Assembly (NCBI GenBank): GCA_014653665.1
Contig: JACWEE010000007.1
Location: forward strand, 1 to 38,760
Origin: Pelagibacterales bacterium SAG-MED34
Lineage (GTDB): Bacteria; Pseudomonadota; Alphaproteobacteria; Pelagibacterales; Pelagibacteraceae
Direction: 5' to 3'
DNA length: 38,760 bases
This document shows positions 25,546-33,184 of the stretch, piece after piece. A program made the position numbers and the translations under genes. The first letter of the stretch is position 1, and the number at the start of each line of letters is the position of its first letter. Under the pieces are notes generated by a model. It did not search any database. It saw only the letters and a program-made list of their open reading frames with translations, and had not been told where the DNA came from.

Positions 25546-25580
25546 ACTTATAAGACGTGTATCTTATGCAGATTATAAGT
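25546..25580. promoter_or_regulatory. Nested inverted repeats in the peroxiredoxin/SQR divergent region
   Basis: Outer arms ACTTATAA (25546-25553) and TTATAAGT (25573-25580) enclose an inner pair ATAAGA (25550-25555) and TCTTAT (25562-25567) with spacer CGTGTA. The outer right arm could double as a -10 box (TATAAG) some 15 bases before the SQR ATG. Such symmetry in a divergent promoter suggests an operator; A/T richness makes chance similarity possible. Confidence 0.4.
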
Positions 25581-25594
25581 GTTAGTTTTTTTAT

Positions 25595-26836
25595 ATGAAT
25601 AACTCTAATCACTCAAATATTTTGATTATCGGTGGCGGATGCGCTGGTATATCAGTTGCCACAAGACTAAAAAGTTTAAAGTCTGATTTATCAATATCAA
25701 TCATAGAGCCTTCGGAAAAGTCTTTGTATCAAGCAGCATGGACTTTAGTAGGTGCAGGCGCTTATGATGTAAATAGTACTATTAAGCCAATGTCATCTGT
25801 AATGCCTAGTTATGTAAATTGGATAAAGGATCATGCAGAAAGTTTTTCTCCAGAATCAAACTCCGTAAAGACATCAAGTGGTGAATATTCATACGACTAT
25901 TTAGTAGTTTGCCCTGGTTTAAAAATTAATTTTGATGGAGTAGCAGGGTTAAAGGAAACTTTAGGAAAAAATAATGTTTGTACTAATTACAGTTCAGATA
26001 TGGCTGTTTATACTTGGGAATGTTTAAAGAATTTGCAGGGAGGAAATTTATTATTTACTGAACCTCCAATGCCAATTAAGTGTGCGGGAGCACCTCAAAA
26101 AATAGCCTACTTAGCTGCTGATCACTTAAAGAAAAAAGGAGCTCTTAAAGATAGTAATTTAGAATTTTTATGCGCAAAACCAGTAATTTTTGGTGTACCT
26201 CACTTTCAGGGTCCACTAAATGAAATATGCGACTCGTATGGTATTAAAAGAAGCTTCCAACATAATTTAATTTCAGTAAATGGTGAAGCTAAAGAAGCTG
26301 TATTCAAACAATCAGATAAAGATGGAAATTCTAAAGAAGTTACAAAAAAATTTGATTTTATTCATGTAACACCGCCTCAAACTTCTCCTGACTTTATTAA
26401 GAATAGTCCATTAGCTGATGCTGGTGGATGGGTTGATGTTGATCATAAAGAAGGAACATTAAGACATACTGAATATGAAAATATTTACAGTTTGGGTGAT
26501 GTAATGAATGCACCTAATGCAAAAACAGGAGCAGCAGTTAGAAAACAAGCTCCAATAGTTGCTCATAATATTATTAAAGATATCAATAAGTCATCTGAAG
26601 CATATAGACTTTATGATGGATATGGTGCTTGTCCATTAACAGTTGCTTATGGTAAAGTTATGTTAGCAGAATTTTGTTATGGTGGAAAAGTAACTCCAAG
26701 TTTGCCTTTTGACCCAACAAAACCAAGTTCTTTATATTGGCAAATGAAATCAAAGCTATTTCCTTGGTTACAATGGAATGTAATGTTTAAAGGAAAAGAA
26801 TGGAGTAAGCCTAATCATAAAGCTATTGAAAATTAG
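25595..26836 (+). CDS. sqr: Sulfide:quinone oxidoreductase, SQOR (type II) like
   Basis: 413 aa FAD-dependent membrane-associated enzyme that oxidises sulfide and passes electrons to quinone, producing persulfide/polysulfide. It has N-terminal FAD site IIGGGCAGIS (11-20), C163 in PIKCAGAPQKI and C346 in GACPLTVAYGKVMLAEF, the two redox Cys positions of the mitochondrial-type SQR, and YSLGDVMNAPNAKTGAA, the second FAD contact. The C-terminus is amphipathic and aromatic (LFPWLQW), suited to membrane attachment. It is followed after 35 bp by a persulfide dioxygenase gene and then cysE-cysK. Confidence 0.92.
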   Translation: MNNSNHSNILIIGGGCAGISVATRLKSLKSDLSISIIEPSEKSLYQAAWTLVGAGAYDVNSTIKPMSSVMPSYVNWIKDHAESFSPESNSVKTSSGEYSYDYLVVCPGLKINFDGVAGLKETLGKNNVCTNYSSDMAVYTWECLKNLQGGNLLFTEPPMPIKCAGAPQKIAYLAADHLKKKGALKDSNLEFLCAKPVIFGVPHFQGPLNEICDSYGIKRSFQHNLISVNGEAKEAVFKQSDKDGNSKEVTKKFDFIHVTPPQTSPDFIKNSPLADAGGWVDVDHKEGTLRHTEYENIYSLGDVMNAPNAKTGAAVRKQAPIVAHNIIKDINKSSEAYRLYDGYGACPLTVAYGKVMLAEFCYGGKVTPSLPFDPTKPSSLYWQMKSKLFPWLQWNVMFKGKEWSKPNHKAIEN

Positions 26837-26871
26837 TCTCAATTTTATAAAATTTTAATAATTTTATAATT

Positions 26872-27564
26872 ATGATTTTTGAACAACTATTTGATACTAA
26901 ATCCTCGACTTATACTTATATTATTTAGAGTGGAAAAGGACGTGAAGCATTAATAATAGACCCTGTAATTGAACATACTGATGAATACATAAAAGTTTTA
27001 GAAAATTTAGAATTAAAACTTGTTAAAGTAATTGATACCCATATTCATGCAGATCATGTAACTGGATTAAATGAACTTAATGAAAGAACTAAATGTGTGC
27101 GTATAATGGGTGAAAACTCTAAATCTGAAGTTATTGATATAAAATTAAAAGATCAGGAAAATATAAATATCGAGAATATTGAACTTAAAGCTATTTATAC
27201 TCCAGGTCATACAGATTGTTCATATAGTTACTTAATGAATGATAGAGTTTTTACAGGCGATACTCTTTTAATAAATGGTACTGGAAGAACTGACTTTCAA
27301 AATGGTAGTGCTCATGAGGCTTATGAGTCATTATTTGGCAAACTATTGAAGCTTCCAGAAGAAACGCTTGTTTATCCTGCTCACGATTATAATGGAAAAA
27401 AAAATTCAACAATTGGTAGTGAGAAAAGTAATAATCCTCGATTACAAGTTAGCTCAAAAGAGGAATATGCTGAAATAATGAATAATCTTAATCTTGCCAA
27501 TCCAAAAATGATGGATATTGCAGTTCCTGCAAATTTAAAGGGATTAACCCTTAAAGAACTCTAA
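26872..27564 (+). pseudogene. Persulfide dioxygenase (ETHE1-like) gene interrupted by in-frame TAG
   Basis: From ATG 26872 the frame encodes a 230-residue metallo-beta-lactamase-fold protein broken only at codon 19 (TAG, 26926-26928). Everything after it stays in frame. Iron ligands of persulfide dioxygenase are all encoded: H57, H59, D61, H62 (THIHADH), H113 (PGHTD), D130 (FTGDT) and H171 (YPAHD). GRTDFQNG, the glutathione-contact motif of ETHE1, is also present. Translation from the next usable start (GTG 27097 or ATG 27106) would lose the HxHxDH motif and be inactive. The enzyme would oxidise glutathione persulfide made with SQR. The break may be a true nonsense mutation, a rare variant or a sequence error. 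Confidence 0.88.
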
Positions 27565-27683
27565 ATCAGCCTTTAATAATAGTATTGTTTTTAAAAAATT
27601 TGCAACTATATAACTGTTATGGCTTGCAATATATCAAACTGTAAATTCAAACAAGCATCAGAGAACTGCTGTTGTTAATAGTA

Positions 27684-27696
27684 GTTAAATTTTAAC
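27684..27696. promoter_or_regulatory. Short palindrome before cysE
   Basis: GTTAAA-T-TTTAAC lies 15 bases before the cysE ATG in the 147-bp gap after the persulfide dioxygenase gene. It could be an operator or promoter element for cysE-cysK. A bulged hairpin (27650-27657 with 27667-27676) lies just upstream. The rest of the gap shows no gene or recognised riboswitch. Confidence 0.3.
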
Positions 27697-27711
27697 AAAA
27701 CTTAAATATTT

Positions 27712-28293
27712 ATGAATGATTTTTTAGAGTCGATAATTAAAAGAGATCCAGCTGCAAGATCAAAGTTAAGTTTAATACTTACCTATCCTGGTGTTAAAGC
27801 TGTATTTTTTCATAGAATTGCAAATTTTTTTTCAATTGCAAAATTTCATCTTGTTGCAAGAATAATTTCTCAGTTCTCAAGATTTTTAACAGGTATAGAA
27901 ATCCATCCAAATGCTAAAATTGGAAAAAATCTTTTTATAGATCATGGTATGGGAGTAGTTATTGGAGAAACATCTGATATTGGAGATAACGTTACTATCT
28001 ATCACATGGCAACATTAGGCGGAATTGCTCCTAGTATAAATTCAGACAATCAAAGAAATATTAAAAGACACCCAACATTAAAAGAAAATGTTGTTGTTGG
28101 ATCAGGTGCACAAATACTTGGACCAGTAGTAGTTGGTAAAAATGCAAAAATTGGAGCCAACGCTGTTGTTACAAAAGATGTTCCAGAGAATGCAGTAATG
28201 GTTGGAATTCCTGCAAAAAATGTTGGTACTGCATCTGAAGAATTTAAACCCTATGGTGTTGCACCAGGGGGTGATACAAAGCTTGATGTATGA
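27712..28293 (+). CDS. cysE: Serine O-acetyltransferase, short (EpsC-like) form
   Basis: 193 aa cytoplasmic enzyme making O-acetylserine from serine and acetyl-CoA, the first step of cysteine synthesis. The C-terminal left-handed beta-helix shows hexapeptide repeats with [34 protein letters not shown] (catalytic His region), [20 protein letters not shown] and [14 protein letters not shown]. The N-terminal helical domain is short, as in EpsC-type enzymes, compared with ~270 aa E. coli CysE. Its end overlaps cysK by four bases (ATGA), so the two are translationally coupled and may form a cysteine synthase complex. Confidence 0.93.
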   Translation: MNDFLESIIKRDPAARSKLSLILTYPGVKAVFFHRIANFFSIAKFHLVARIISQFSRFLTGIEIHPNAKIGKNLFIDHGMGVVIGETSDIGDNVTIYHMATLGGIAPSINSDNQRNIKRHPTLKENVVVGSGAQILGPVVVGKNAKIGANAVVTKDVPENAVMVGIPAKNVGTASEEFKPYGVAPGGDTKLDV

Positions 28294-29291
28294 AAACTTT
28301 ACAAAATAATTTTGTCGAAGCAATAGGAAACACTCCTTTATTTAAATTAAAAGCCGCATCAGAAATTACTGGTTGTAATATTTATGGAAAAGCAGAGTAC
28401 CTTAATCCAGGTGGCTCTGTAAAAGATAGAGCAGCTTTAGCTTTGATAAGAGATGCTGAAGAAAAAAAACTAATTTCAAAAGGTGGAACAATTGTTGAAG
28501 GAACCGCTGGTAATACTGGAATTGGATTATGTCTATTAGGAAATTCTATTGGTTATAAAACTATTATCGTAATGAATGATAATCAAACACAAGAAAAAAA
28601 AGATTTATTAAGAAATATTGGAGCTGATTTAAGATTGGTTCCACCAAAACCTTATAAAGATGAAAATAACTTTGTTAAATATGCAGGAAGATTGGCTGAT
28701 GAATTGAAAAGTAGTAACAATCACGGTGTAGTTTGGGCTAATCAATTTGATAATACAGCCAATTCTAAAGGTCATTATGAAACAACTGGGCCAGAAATAT
28801 GGGAGCAGACTGACGGTAAAATAGATGGTTTTGTATGTTCATCTGGCACTGGTGGTACAATTGCAGGTGTAAGTAGTTTTTTAAAAGAAAAGAATAAAGA
28901 TATTAAAATATATTTATCGGATCCAACAGGTTCCTCTCTTTATAGTTACATTGAAAATGGTGAATTAAAGAGTGAAGGTGGCTCAATAACTGAAGGTATT
29001 GGATCAAGTAGAGTTACAGCGAACTTTGCAAAAGCAAATATTGATGGAGCATTTTCAATAAGTGATCATGAGTCATTACCCGTTCTATTCGATTTAATTG
29101 AAAAAGAAGGTTTAAGTTTAGGAACTAGTTGTGGTGTAAATATTGCTGGAGCTATAAGATTGGGTAAACTTTTAGGTCCAGGTAAAACGATCGTAACAAT
29201 ACTTTGTGATAAATCTGATAAATACAACTCAAAGATGTTTAATAAATCTTTTTTAAAAGAAAAAGGTCTTCCCTATCCTCATTGGATATAA
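28290..29291 (+). CDS. cysK: Cysteine synthase (O-acetylserine sulfhydrylase)
   Basis: 333 aa PLP enzyme that joins O-acetylserine and sulfide to give cysteine. The PLP lysine is in [10 protein letters not shown] (about residues 36-45), the substrate loop is [11 protein letters not shown], and the phosphate-binding glycine loop is [10 protein letters not shown]. It has about 20-30 residues more than E. coli CysK, largely in the region [19 protein letters not shown] and at the C-terminus, a form common in proteobacteria and fungi. The ATG overlaps cysE by four bases. Together with SQR upstream it puts sulfide use next to sulfide oxidation. Confidence 0.93.
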   Translation: MKTLQNNFVEAIGNTPLFKLKAASEITGCNIYGKAEYLNPGGSVKDRAALALIRDAEEKKLISKGGTIVEGTAGNTGIGLCLLGNSIGYKTIIVMNDNQTQEKKDLLRNIGADLRLVPPKPYKDENNFVKYAGRLADELKSSNNHGVVWANQFDNTANSKGHYETTGPEIWEQTDGKIDGFVCSSGTGGTIAGVSSFLKEKNKDIKIYLSDPTGSSLYSYIENGELKSEGGSITEGIGSSRVTANFAKANIDGAFSISDHESLPVLFDLIEKEGLSLGTSCGVNIAGAIRLGKLLGPGKTIVTILCDKSDKYNSKMFNKSFLKEKGLPYPHWI

Positions 29292-29334
29292 TCACGCATA
29301 CCAGTACTGTAATAAATTCATTACATTTCTACCT

Positions 29335-29340
29335 TATAAT
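29335..29340 (+). promoter_or_regulatory. Candidate -10 box of the small-protein cluster
   Basis: A consensus TATAAT lies 42 bases before the first ATG (29377) in the 85-bp gap after cysK, with no convincing -35. A start point near 29347 would give a ~30-base leader holding the AAAGGAG ribosome site (29365-29371). This suggests that the small-protein cluster has its own promoter. Confidence 0.45.
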
Positions 29341-29376
29341 AAACTCTAATATAAAAACTAATTTAAAGGAGAAACT

Positions 29377-29760
29377 ATGGACGTAAAAGAACAAACTAAA
29401 AAAGCATATGAACTATTTGGTTCAGGAGATATGGAAACATTTTTTAATGATTTGATCGATGATGAAATCGTTTGGACTTTTCCAGGTAAAGAAGGTGTAC
29501 ATCCACTTTCTGGAGTTCACAAAGGAAAACAAGCAATGATGGCTGCAATGTCTAAAATCCCAGCTACTTGGCCAAATTTCCATTTAAAAGTTTTAGATAT
29601 GATAAGTGAAGGTAATAAAGTTTTTGCAAGAGTTCATGCAACTGCGGATAATATGGATACAATGTTTGGTCATTATTTTGAAGTAAGTGATGAGGGAAAA
29701 ACTAAAGTTATGATGACTTTTGATGATACGCTTAGCATGTTCAATGCAATGAAGAAGTAA
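29377..29760 (+). CDS. NTF2/SnoaL-like protein
   Basis: 127 aa, no signal peptide. Typical SnoaL-like small protein: N-terminal helices KAYELFGSGDMETFFNDLID, DEIVWTFPG, the GVHKGKQAMMAAM helix and C-terminal strands KVFARVHATAD and TFDDTLSMF. SnoaL-like proteins act on small molecules as isomerases or cyclases or only bind them; the pocket residues here do not identify a reaction. It has a strong ribosome site (AAAGGAG, five bases before the ATG). First gene of a dense series of small genes; the next starts eight bases after its stop. Confidence 0.75.
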   Translation: MDVKEQTKKAYELFGSGDMETFFNDLIDDEIVWTFPGKEGVHPLSGVHKGKQAMMAAMSKIPATWPNFHLKVLDMISEGNKVFARVHATADNMDTMFGHYFEVSDEGKTKVMMTFDDTLSMFNAMKK

Positions 29761-29768
29761 GGAACAAT

Positions 29769-30095
29769 ATGTCAATTTTAGAAAAACTAAATAAAGCAAT
29801 CATGGAAAAAGATGGTGCAGCAGCTGGTGAGCTGGTGCACGATGACTACAAAATGTTTTCCCATCTTAAAGGAGAATATGTGCATATGGGTAAGGCAGGT
29901 ATGGTTGAAGCCGTAAGTAAAGGTATGATGAGTCCTGCAAAATACAGGATCCTTTTTGAAAATGATGAAATTGGTTTTGATCATTCATATGTTACTTATC
30001 AAGATGGAAATACAGAAGCTTTAATGTGTTATTGGAAATTTAAAGATGGTAAAATCATTGAACTCGAAACAGGCGCAACCAAAATACCAAAATAA
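29769..30095 (+). CDS. Small NTF2-like protein, copy 1
   Basis: 108 aa cytoplasmic protein beginning MSILEKLNKAIMEKD and ending ELETGATKIPK, with HDDYKMFSH after the first helices and YVTYQDGNTEALMCYWKFKDGK in the terminal strands. This is the outline of a compact NTF2/SnoaL-like cone. It is clearly paralogous to the 106-aa protein at 32864 (same MSILEK start, HDD, FENDE/YENDE and LETGAT end). GTAAGGA six bases before the ATG is the ribosome site. Function unknown. Confidence 0.72.
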   Translation: MSILEKLNKAIMEKDGAAAGELVHDDYKMFSHLKGEYVHMGKAGMVEAVSKGMMSPAKYRILFENDEIGFDHSYVTYQDGNTEALMCYWKFKDGKIIELETGATKIPK

Positions 30096-30121
30096 TTATA
30101 AACTAACAGAAGGAGTTTAAT

Positions 30122-30472
30122 ATGAGTAGTATTGAAGTTAAAACCTTTGATAAAGCAGATGAGGTAGTTGATAAGTTTAATAATGCTAAAATAGAAGCAG
30201 TTAAAGTAGGCGGTCAAAGAGTAGTTAGATTACATTTAAAACCAGGATGGAAATGGTCTACAGATGTTAAGCCACATATTGGAACTGACAGTTGTCAGGC
30301 AAACCATATTGGAATTATCACAAAGGGATCTGTTTGTGCAAAACACGATGATGGAACAGAGGTTACATATAAAGCGGGAGACTCTTACTCCGTAACACCA
30401 GGGCATGACGCTTGGGTAGTTGGCAATGAACCTGTTGAAGCATATGAATTTGCTGGGGTTTGGGGGGAATAA
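30122..30472 (+). CDS. Small single-domain cupin
   Basis: 116 aa. A jelly-roll pattern is seen: VVRLHLKPGWKWSTDVKPH, then NHIGIITKGSVCAKHDDG, YKAGDSYSVTPGHDAWVVG and a final strand AYEFAGVWG. Candidate metal-site His residues are in VKPHIG, ANHIG and PGHDAW, though the motif is not the strict HxH form. Members of this shape often bind a small ligand or protect a partner. Strong ribosome site AAGGAG before ATG 30122. The next gene starts two bases after its stop, after a GGGGGGAATAAA run that provides its ribosome site from within this gene's end. Confidence 0.78.
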   Translation: MSSIEVKTFDKADEVVDKFNNAKIEAVKVGGQRVVRLHLKPGWKWSTDVKPHIGTDSCQANHIGIITKGSVCAKHDDGTEVTYKAGDSYSVTPGHDAWVVGNEPVEAYEFAGVWGE

Positions 30473-30473
30473 A

Positions 30474-30743
30474 ATGGTAAAAATGGTTGGTAACTTTGAA
30501 GTAAAAGACTGGGCTCACTGGAAAAAAATGTTTGATGAACATTCTGGCCCTAGAGAAGCGGCAGGTATCAAAACGATTTATGTTGGTAATGAATTAGAAA
30601 ATCCAAATAAGGTACATATTGTTATGGAAACACCAGCAGCAGACACTATGCAAAAATTTATGCAGAGCCCAGAGAATGCTAAAGTAATTGCGGAATCTGG
30701 ACATAAACAAGAGACAACAGTAATGAGCGTTTGCTCTGATTAA
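30474..30743 (+). CDS. Small ferredoxin-like alpha/beta-barrel protein
   Basis: 89 aa from ATG 30474, chosen because GGGGGA precedes it by a few bases and an upstream in-frame ATG at 30420 lies deep in the cupin gene. Sequence pattern beta (MVKMVGNFEV), helix (WAHWKKMFDEHSGPREAAG), beta (KTIYVGNEL), beta (VHIVMETP), helix (TMQKFMQSPENAKVIAES) and a final strand. This is the dimeric alpha+beta barrel shape shared by ABM-type monooxygenases and DUF3764-like proteins. No catalytic residue is evident. Part of the small-protein cluster. Confidence 0.7.
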   Translation: MVKMVGNFEVKDWAHWKKMFDEHSGPREAAGIKTIYVGNELENPNKVHIVMETPAADTMQKFMQSPENAKVIAESGHKQETTVMSVCSD

Positions 30744-30769
30744 ATTAAGAAAAAAAAAGGAGATATATT

Positions 30770-31063
30770 ATGTTTGTAAAAATAGAACAAAAACTTTCAA
30801 AAGGTTTTAATTCTTGGAAGGAAATGATGCTTGCAAATAGTGAGAAACTTAAAAAGTATGGAATGACTATAGCTTTTGCAGGTGCAGATAAAGAAGATGA
30901 TAATGCTATGACTGTAGTTATTCATTTTGAATCACCCGAGGGCTTAAAAGGTTTTGGTGGAGATGCAGAACTAACTCAAGCAAGAATAGATTCTGGAGTA
31001 ATAATGGACCAATCTAAAATGACCATGATGACTGATGAATCTGTAATGAACCACAAAGGATAA
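30770..31063 (+). CDS. Small ferredoxin-like alpha/beta-barrel protein
   Basis: 97 aa, cytoplasmic, Met-rich (11 Met). Strand FVKIEQKLS, helix FNSWKEMMLANSEKLKKYG, strand MTIAFAGADK, strand MTVVIHFESPEGL, a helical segment with QARIDSG and a final MTMMTD strand. The order of elements matches the preceding 89-aa protein, so the two are probably related dimeric-barrel proteins. The ribosome site A-run plus GGAG (30759-30762) is strong. No known catalytic motif. Confidence 0.68.
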   Translation: MFVKIEQKLSKGFNSWKEMMLANSEKLKKYGMTIAFAGADKEDDNAMTVVIHFESPEGLKGFGGDAELTQARIDSGVIMDQSKMTMMTDESVMNHKG

Positions 31064-31071
31064 TTCTAATA

Positions 31072-31554
31072 ATGAAAAAAATATATGTAATTATGTTGTT
31101 TTTAATATTTACAACATCAAGTTTTGCAGACGGTCATAAAGGAAAAATTGATCTTAAAGGTTTTATTGTTGGAGATAACAAATTTCTTACTGATAACGAG
31201 GGTAACTTTTTAACTTTTACTTACGATGGAGTTGGAGGATTAATGGCAGTCGAAGGTACAACATTCATGGATAATGCTTCACAATATTGCATTGGCGCAG
31301 GTACAATCCCAGGAAAGGGATTTGAAATGGGACACTGTAAAATAAATCAAATGGATGGGGATACTATTTTTACATACTACGAAATTCCACTTGGAGACTC
31401 AATGAATGGTACATTTAAATGTTTAGGGGGAACAGGAAAATATAAAGGAATAGAATGTAGTGGCTCAACAGGGTACACACCAATTAACTCAGCCCAAGAA
31501 AATAAATTTGCCTCATCAATTTATTTTAAAGGTGGATATTCTTTAATGAAATAA
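31072..31554 (+). CDS. Exported beta-rich protein, allene-oxide-cyclase/dirigent-like barrel suspected
   Basis: 160 aa. Signal peptide MKKIYVIMLFLIFTTSSFA followed by DGHKG. The mature part is beta-strand-rich with many Gly: FLTFTYDGVGGLMAVEGTTF, GAGTIPGKGFEMGHCKI, and FKCLGGTGKYKGIECSG followed by YTP. The GTGKYKGI element resembles the G-T-G-x-Y-x-G motif of AOC-barrel-like and other secreted barrel proteins. Three to four Cys may form disulfides in the periplasm. It begins nine bases after its neighbour and is the only exported protein inside the cluster apart from the cupredoxin. Function unknown. Confidence 0.65.
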   Translation: MKKIYVIMLFLIFTTSSFADGHKGKIDLKGFIVGDNKFLTDNEGNFLTFTYDGVGGLMAVEGTTFMDNASQYCIGAGTIPGKGFEMGHCKINQMDGDTIFTYYEIPLGDSMNGTFKCLGGTGKYKGIECSGSTGYTPINSAQENKFASSIYFKGGYSLMK

Positions 31555-31607
31555 TTGAATAATCATAAGATTGATTTAAAATACGAAATAAAAAAAAGGA
31601 GAAAAAA

Positions 31608-31895
31608 ATGAAATATTATATGGTAACTCACACTTTTAAATCTAAAGAAATGAAAGACAAATTTAACGAGGTTTTAGGCGGCATGTCCAGAGAAGATATG
31701 ATTAAATCTTCCACTAGCGATAAAGCTAAATGCCAAATGACATATTACACTCCAGGTGATACTATGACAATGTTTTGTCATTGGATGGCAGAAAGTACTG
31801 ATGCTATTAATGAACAGCTTACTCAGATGAATGATTTTTTTGAACCTCACCAATTTACTGAGGTTAAAGAAGAAGTTTTCGATTTTAACAAATAG
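31608..31895 (+). CDS. Small alpha/beta protein of unknown function
   Basis: 95 aa, cytoplasmic. Strand YYMVTHTFKS, helix EMKDKFNEVLGGM, helix EDMIKSST, strand KCQMTYYTPG, strand TMTMFCHWMAES, helix TDAINEQLTQMNDFF and final strand FTEVKEEVFDF. This again fits a ferredoxin-like dimeric barrel. Two Cys (CQM, FCHW). Strong GGAG site (31598-31601). Its stop TAG is within the AGGAGG of the next gene, ten bases before that ATG. I recognise no named family. Confidence 0.65.
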   Translation: MKYYMVTHTFKSKEMKDKFNEVLGGMSREDMIKSSTSDKAKCQMTYYTPGDTMTMFCHWMAESTDAINEQLTQMNDFFEPHQFTEVKEEVFDFNK

Positions 31896-31904
31896 GAGGA
31901 AAAA

Positions 31905-32195
31905 ATGGAAAAAGAAGTTTTAGTGATCGTAGATTTGAAAGAAGGAAAACTTGAAAAATTTATGGGATGGATGCAATCAGATGAGGGTATGAGTGTAAGA
32001 AAATCAGCAGCTCATCCAGAAAAAACTATAGGAGCAGTAAAGCCAGATAAAAGTGGCGTAATGTTTAAGGTATTTGTTCATAATATGGAAAAAATGAAAG
32101 AACTAATATCTGGTACACATTCAGTTGGAAAGGAAATTTACGATGAATGTGTTATCAAGATGACTGCTTGGGACTTGACTAAGGTTGAAATGTAA
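31905..32195 (+). CDS. Small alpha/beta protein of unknown function
   Basis: 96 aa, cytoplasmic. Strand VLVIVDLKEG, helix LEKFMGWMQSDEGM, strand KTIGAVKPDKS, strand GVMFKVFVHN, helix MEKMKELISGT and terminal strand CVIKMTAWDL. Same secondary-structure order as the other small barrel proteins in the cluster. It has the most complete Shine-Dalgarno of the window, AGGAGG (31894-31899). The next gene begins one base after its stop. No named family recognised. Confidence 0.65.
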   Translation: MEKEVLVIVDLKEGKLEKFMGWMQSDEGMSVRKSAAHPEKTIGAVKPDKSGVMFKVFVHNMEKMKELISGTHSVGKEIYDECVIKMTAWDLTKVEM

Positions 32196-32196
32196 T

Positions 32197-32520
32197 ATGG
32201 CAAAATTTTACTTAATAGGCAAGATAAGTGGAGAACTAATGAAGAGAATGCAGAACGAACCAACTGCAGACAGATTTGCTTCCACAAAAAAGGTAACAGA
32301 AGCAGCTGGTTTAAAGCTTATTTCTTACGAGTGGGTTAGAGGTAGATTTGATGTAATCTCTTGTGTTGAAGGGGAATACGAACAAGCCGTTGCATTAAAG
32401 ATAGCTTTTAAAAATTCTGGACTTATGGATGATTTAATGGTCCATGAAGTAATAGATTACAATAAAGCTTTCAGTAATGCTGCCAGTGCTGCAAAAACAG
32501 TCGTCAAGCCTGCTGAATAA
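32197..32520 (+). CDS. GYD-domain protein
   Basis: 107 aa from ATG 32197, just after the preceding stop; a longer in-frame start at 32185 would overlap that gene and is less likely. GYD pattern: FYLIGKISGELM, then a helix with RFASTKKVTEAAG, LKLISYEWVRGRFDVISCVEGE (the G-[YRF]-D element), a helix EQAVALKIAFKNSG and a terminal VHEVIDYNKAF. GYD proteins are small alpha/beta barrel proteins of unknown activity, often beside metabolic genes. No Shine-Dalgarno is visible, so translation is probably coupled to the gene upstream. Confidence 0.8.
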   Translation: MAKFYLIGKISGELMKRMQNEPTADRFASTKKVTEAAGLKLISYEWVRGRFDVISCVEGEYEQAVALKIAFKNSGLMDDLMVHEVIDYNKAFSNAASAAKTVVKPAE

Positions 32521-32552
32521 GATATAATTTATTTTAAAAAAAGGAGTAAATT

Positions 32553-32840
32553 ATGAGTGCTTATGTATTATCGAGTATTAAGGTCAACAATCCCGATAAC
32601 TATAAAGAATATGTCACAAAAGTTAAGTCTATAGTTGAAAAATTTGGTGGAGAGTACTTGGTTAGAGGTGGAGAGATGACAGTTATTGAGGGTGAATGGA
32701 ATAATCCTAGATCTATCGTGATTAAATTTCAATCAAAAGAAAAAGCGATGAAATGGTATAACTCGGATGAATACAAACCAATTAGACAGATAAGACATGA
32801 TAATGCTGTGTCAAATTCTATAATTGTTGAAGGAATATAA
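32553..32840 (+). CDS. DUF1330 protein
   Basis: 95 aa. The DUF1330 outline is clear: YVLSSIKVNNPDNYKEYV, then GGEYLVRGGEMTVIEGEW, PRSIVIKFQSKEKAMKWYNS and DEYKPIRQIRHDNAVSNSII. Family members are small dimeric ferredoxin-like proteins whose activity is not established. It has a strong GGAG ribosome site (32543-32546). The domain strengthens the view that this cluster is built from several dimeric-barrel families at once. Confidence 0.88.
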   Translation: MSAYVLSSIKVNNPDNYKEYVTKVKSIVEKFGGEYLVRGGEMTVIEGEWNNPRSIVIKFQSKEKAMKWYNSDEYKPIRQIRHDNAVSNSIIVEGI

Positions 32841-32863
32841 AAATATTAAAAAAGGAGATAAAA

Positions 32864-33184
32864 ATGTCAATATTAGAAAAATATAGTGCTGCATTAAAAA
32901 ATAAAGATGAAGCAGCTATGAATGAACTTTTGCATGATGATTTCAAATTCAAAATGCATAAATCAGGAAACACTTTAGGCAAAGCTGAAGTGATCAAATG
33001 GGCGATGAGTGGTGATATTAATCAAAGAGATACAAGAGTAGTATATGAAAATGATGAAGTAGGTGTACACCATGCATTCGTAACATTTGATGATGGAAAT
33101 GTTGAAGCAGTAATGGCAGTCTACAAATATGATAATGGAAAAATCATGAGTTTAGAGACCGGTGCAACACCAATGCCTAAATAA
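32864..33184 (+). CDS. Small NTF2-like protein, copy 2
   Basis: 106 aa, paralogue of the 108-aa protein at 29769: both start MSILEK, share HDD after the first helices, ENDE in the middle, F/YVT-x-x-DGN-x-EA in the later strands, and end LETGAT-x-x-PK. The two copies stand near opposite ends of the small-gene cluster. Ribosome site GGAG at 32854-32857. Its stop overlaps the cupredoxin ATG by one base. Function unknown. Confidence 0.74.
   Translation: MSILEKYSAALKNKDEAAMNELLHDDFKFKMHKSGNTLGKAEVIKWAMSGDINQRDTRVVYENDEVGVHHAFVTFDDGNVEAVMAVYKYDNGKIMSLETGATPMPK

Noticed and set aside
27097-27564. A separate 155-aa open frame that could be taken as a complete small hydrolase
   Set aside because: It is the tail of the persulfide dioxygenase frame after the TAG and lacks the HxHxDH metal motif encoded just upstream in the same frame.
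30420-30473. Upstream ATG at 30420 as start of the 89-aa barrel protein
   Set aside because: It lies inside the cupin gene, whereas ATG 30474 has a GGGGGA ribosome site at good distance.
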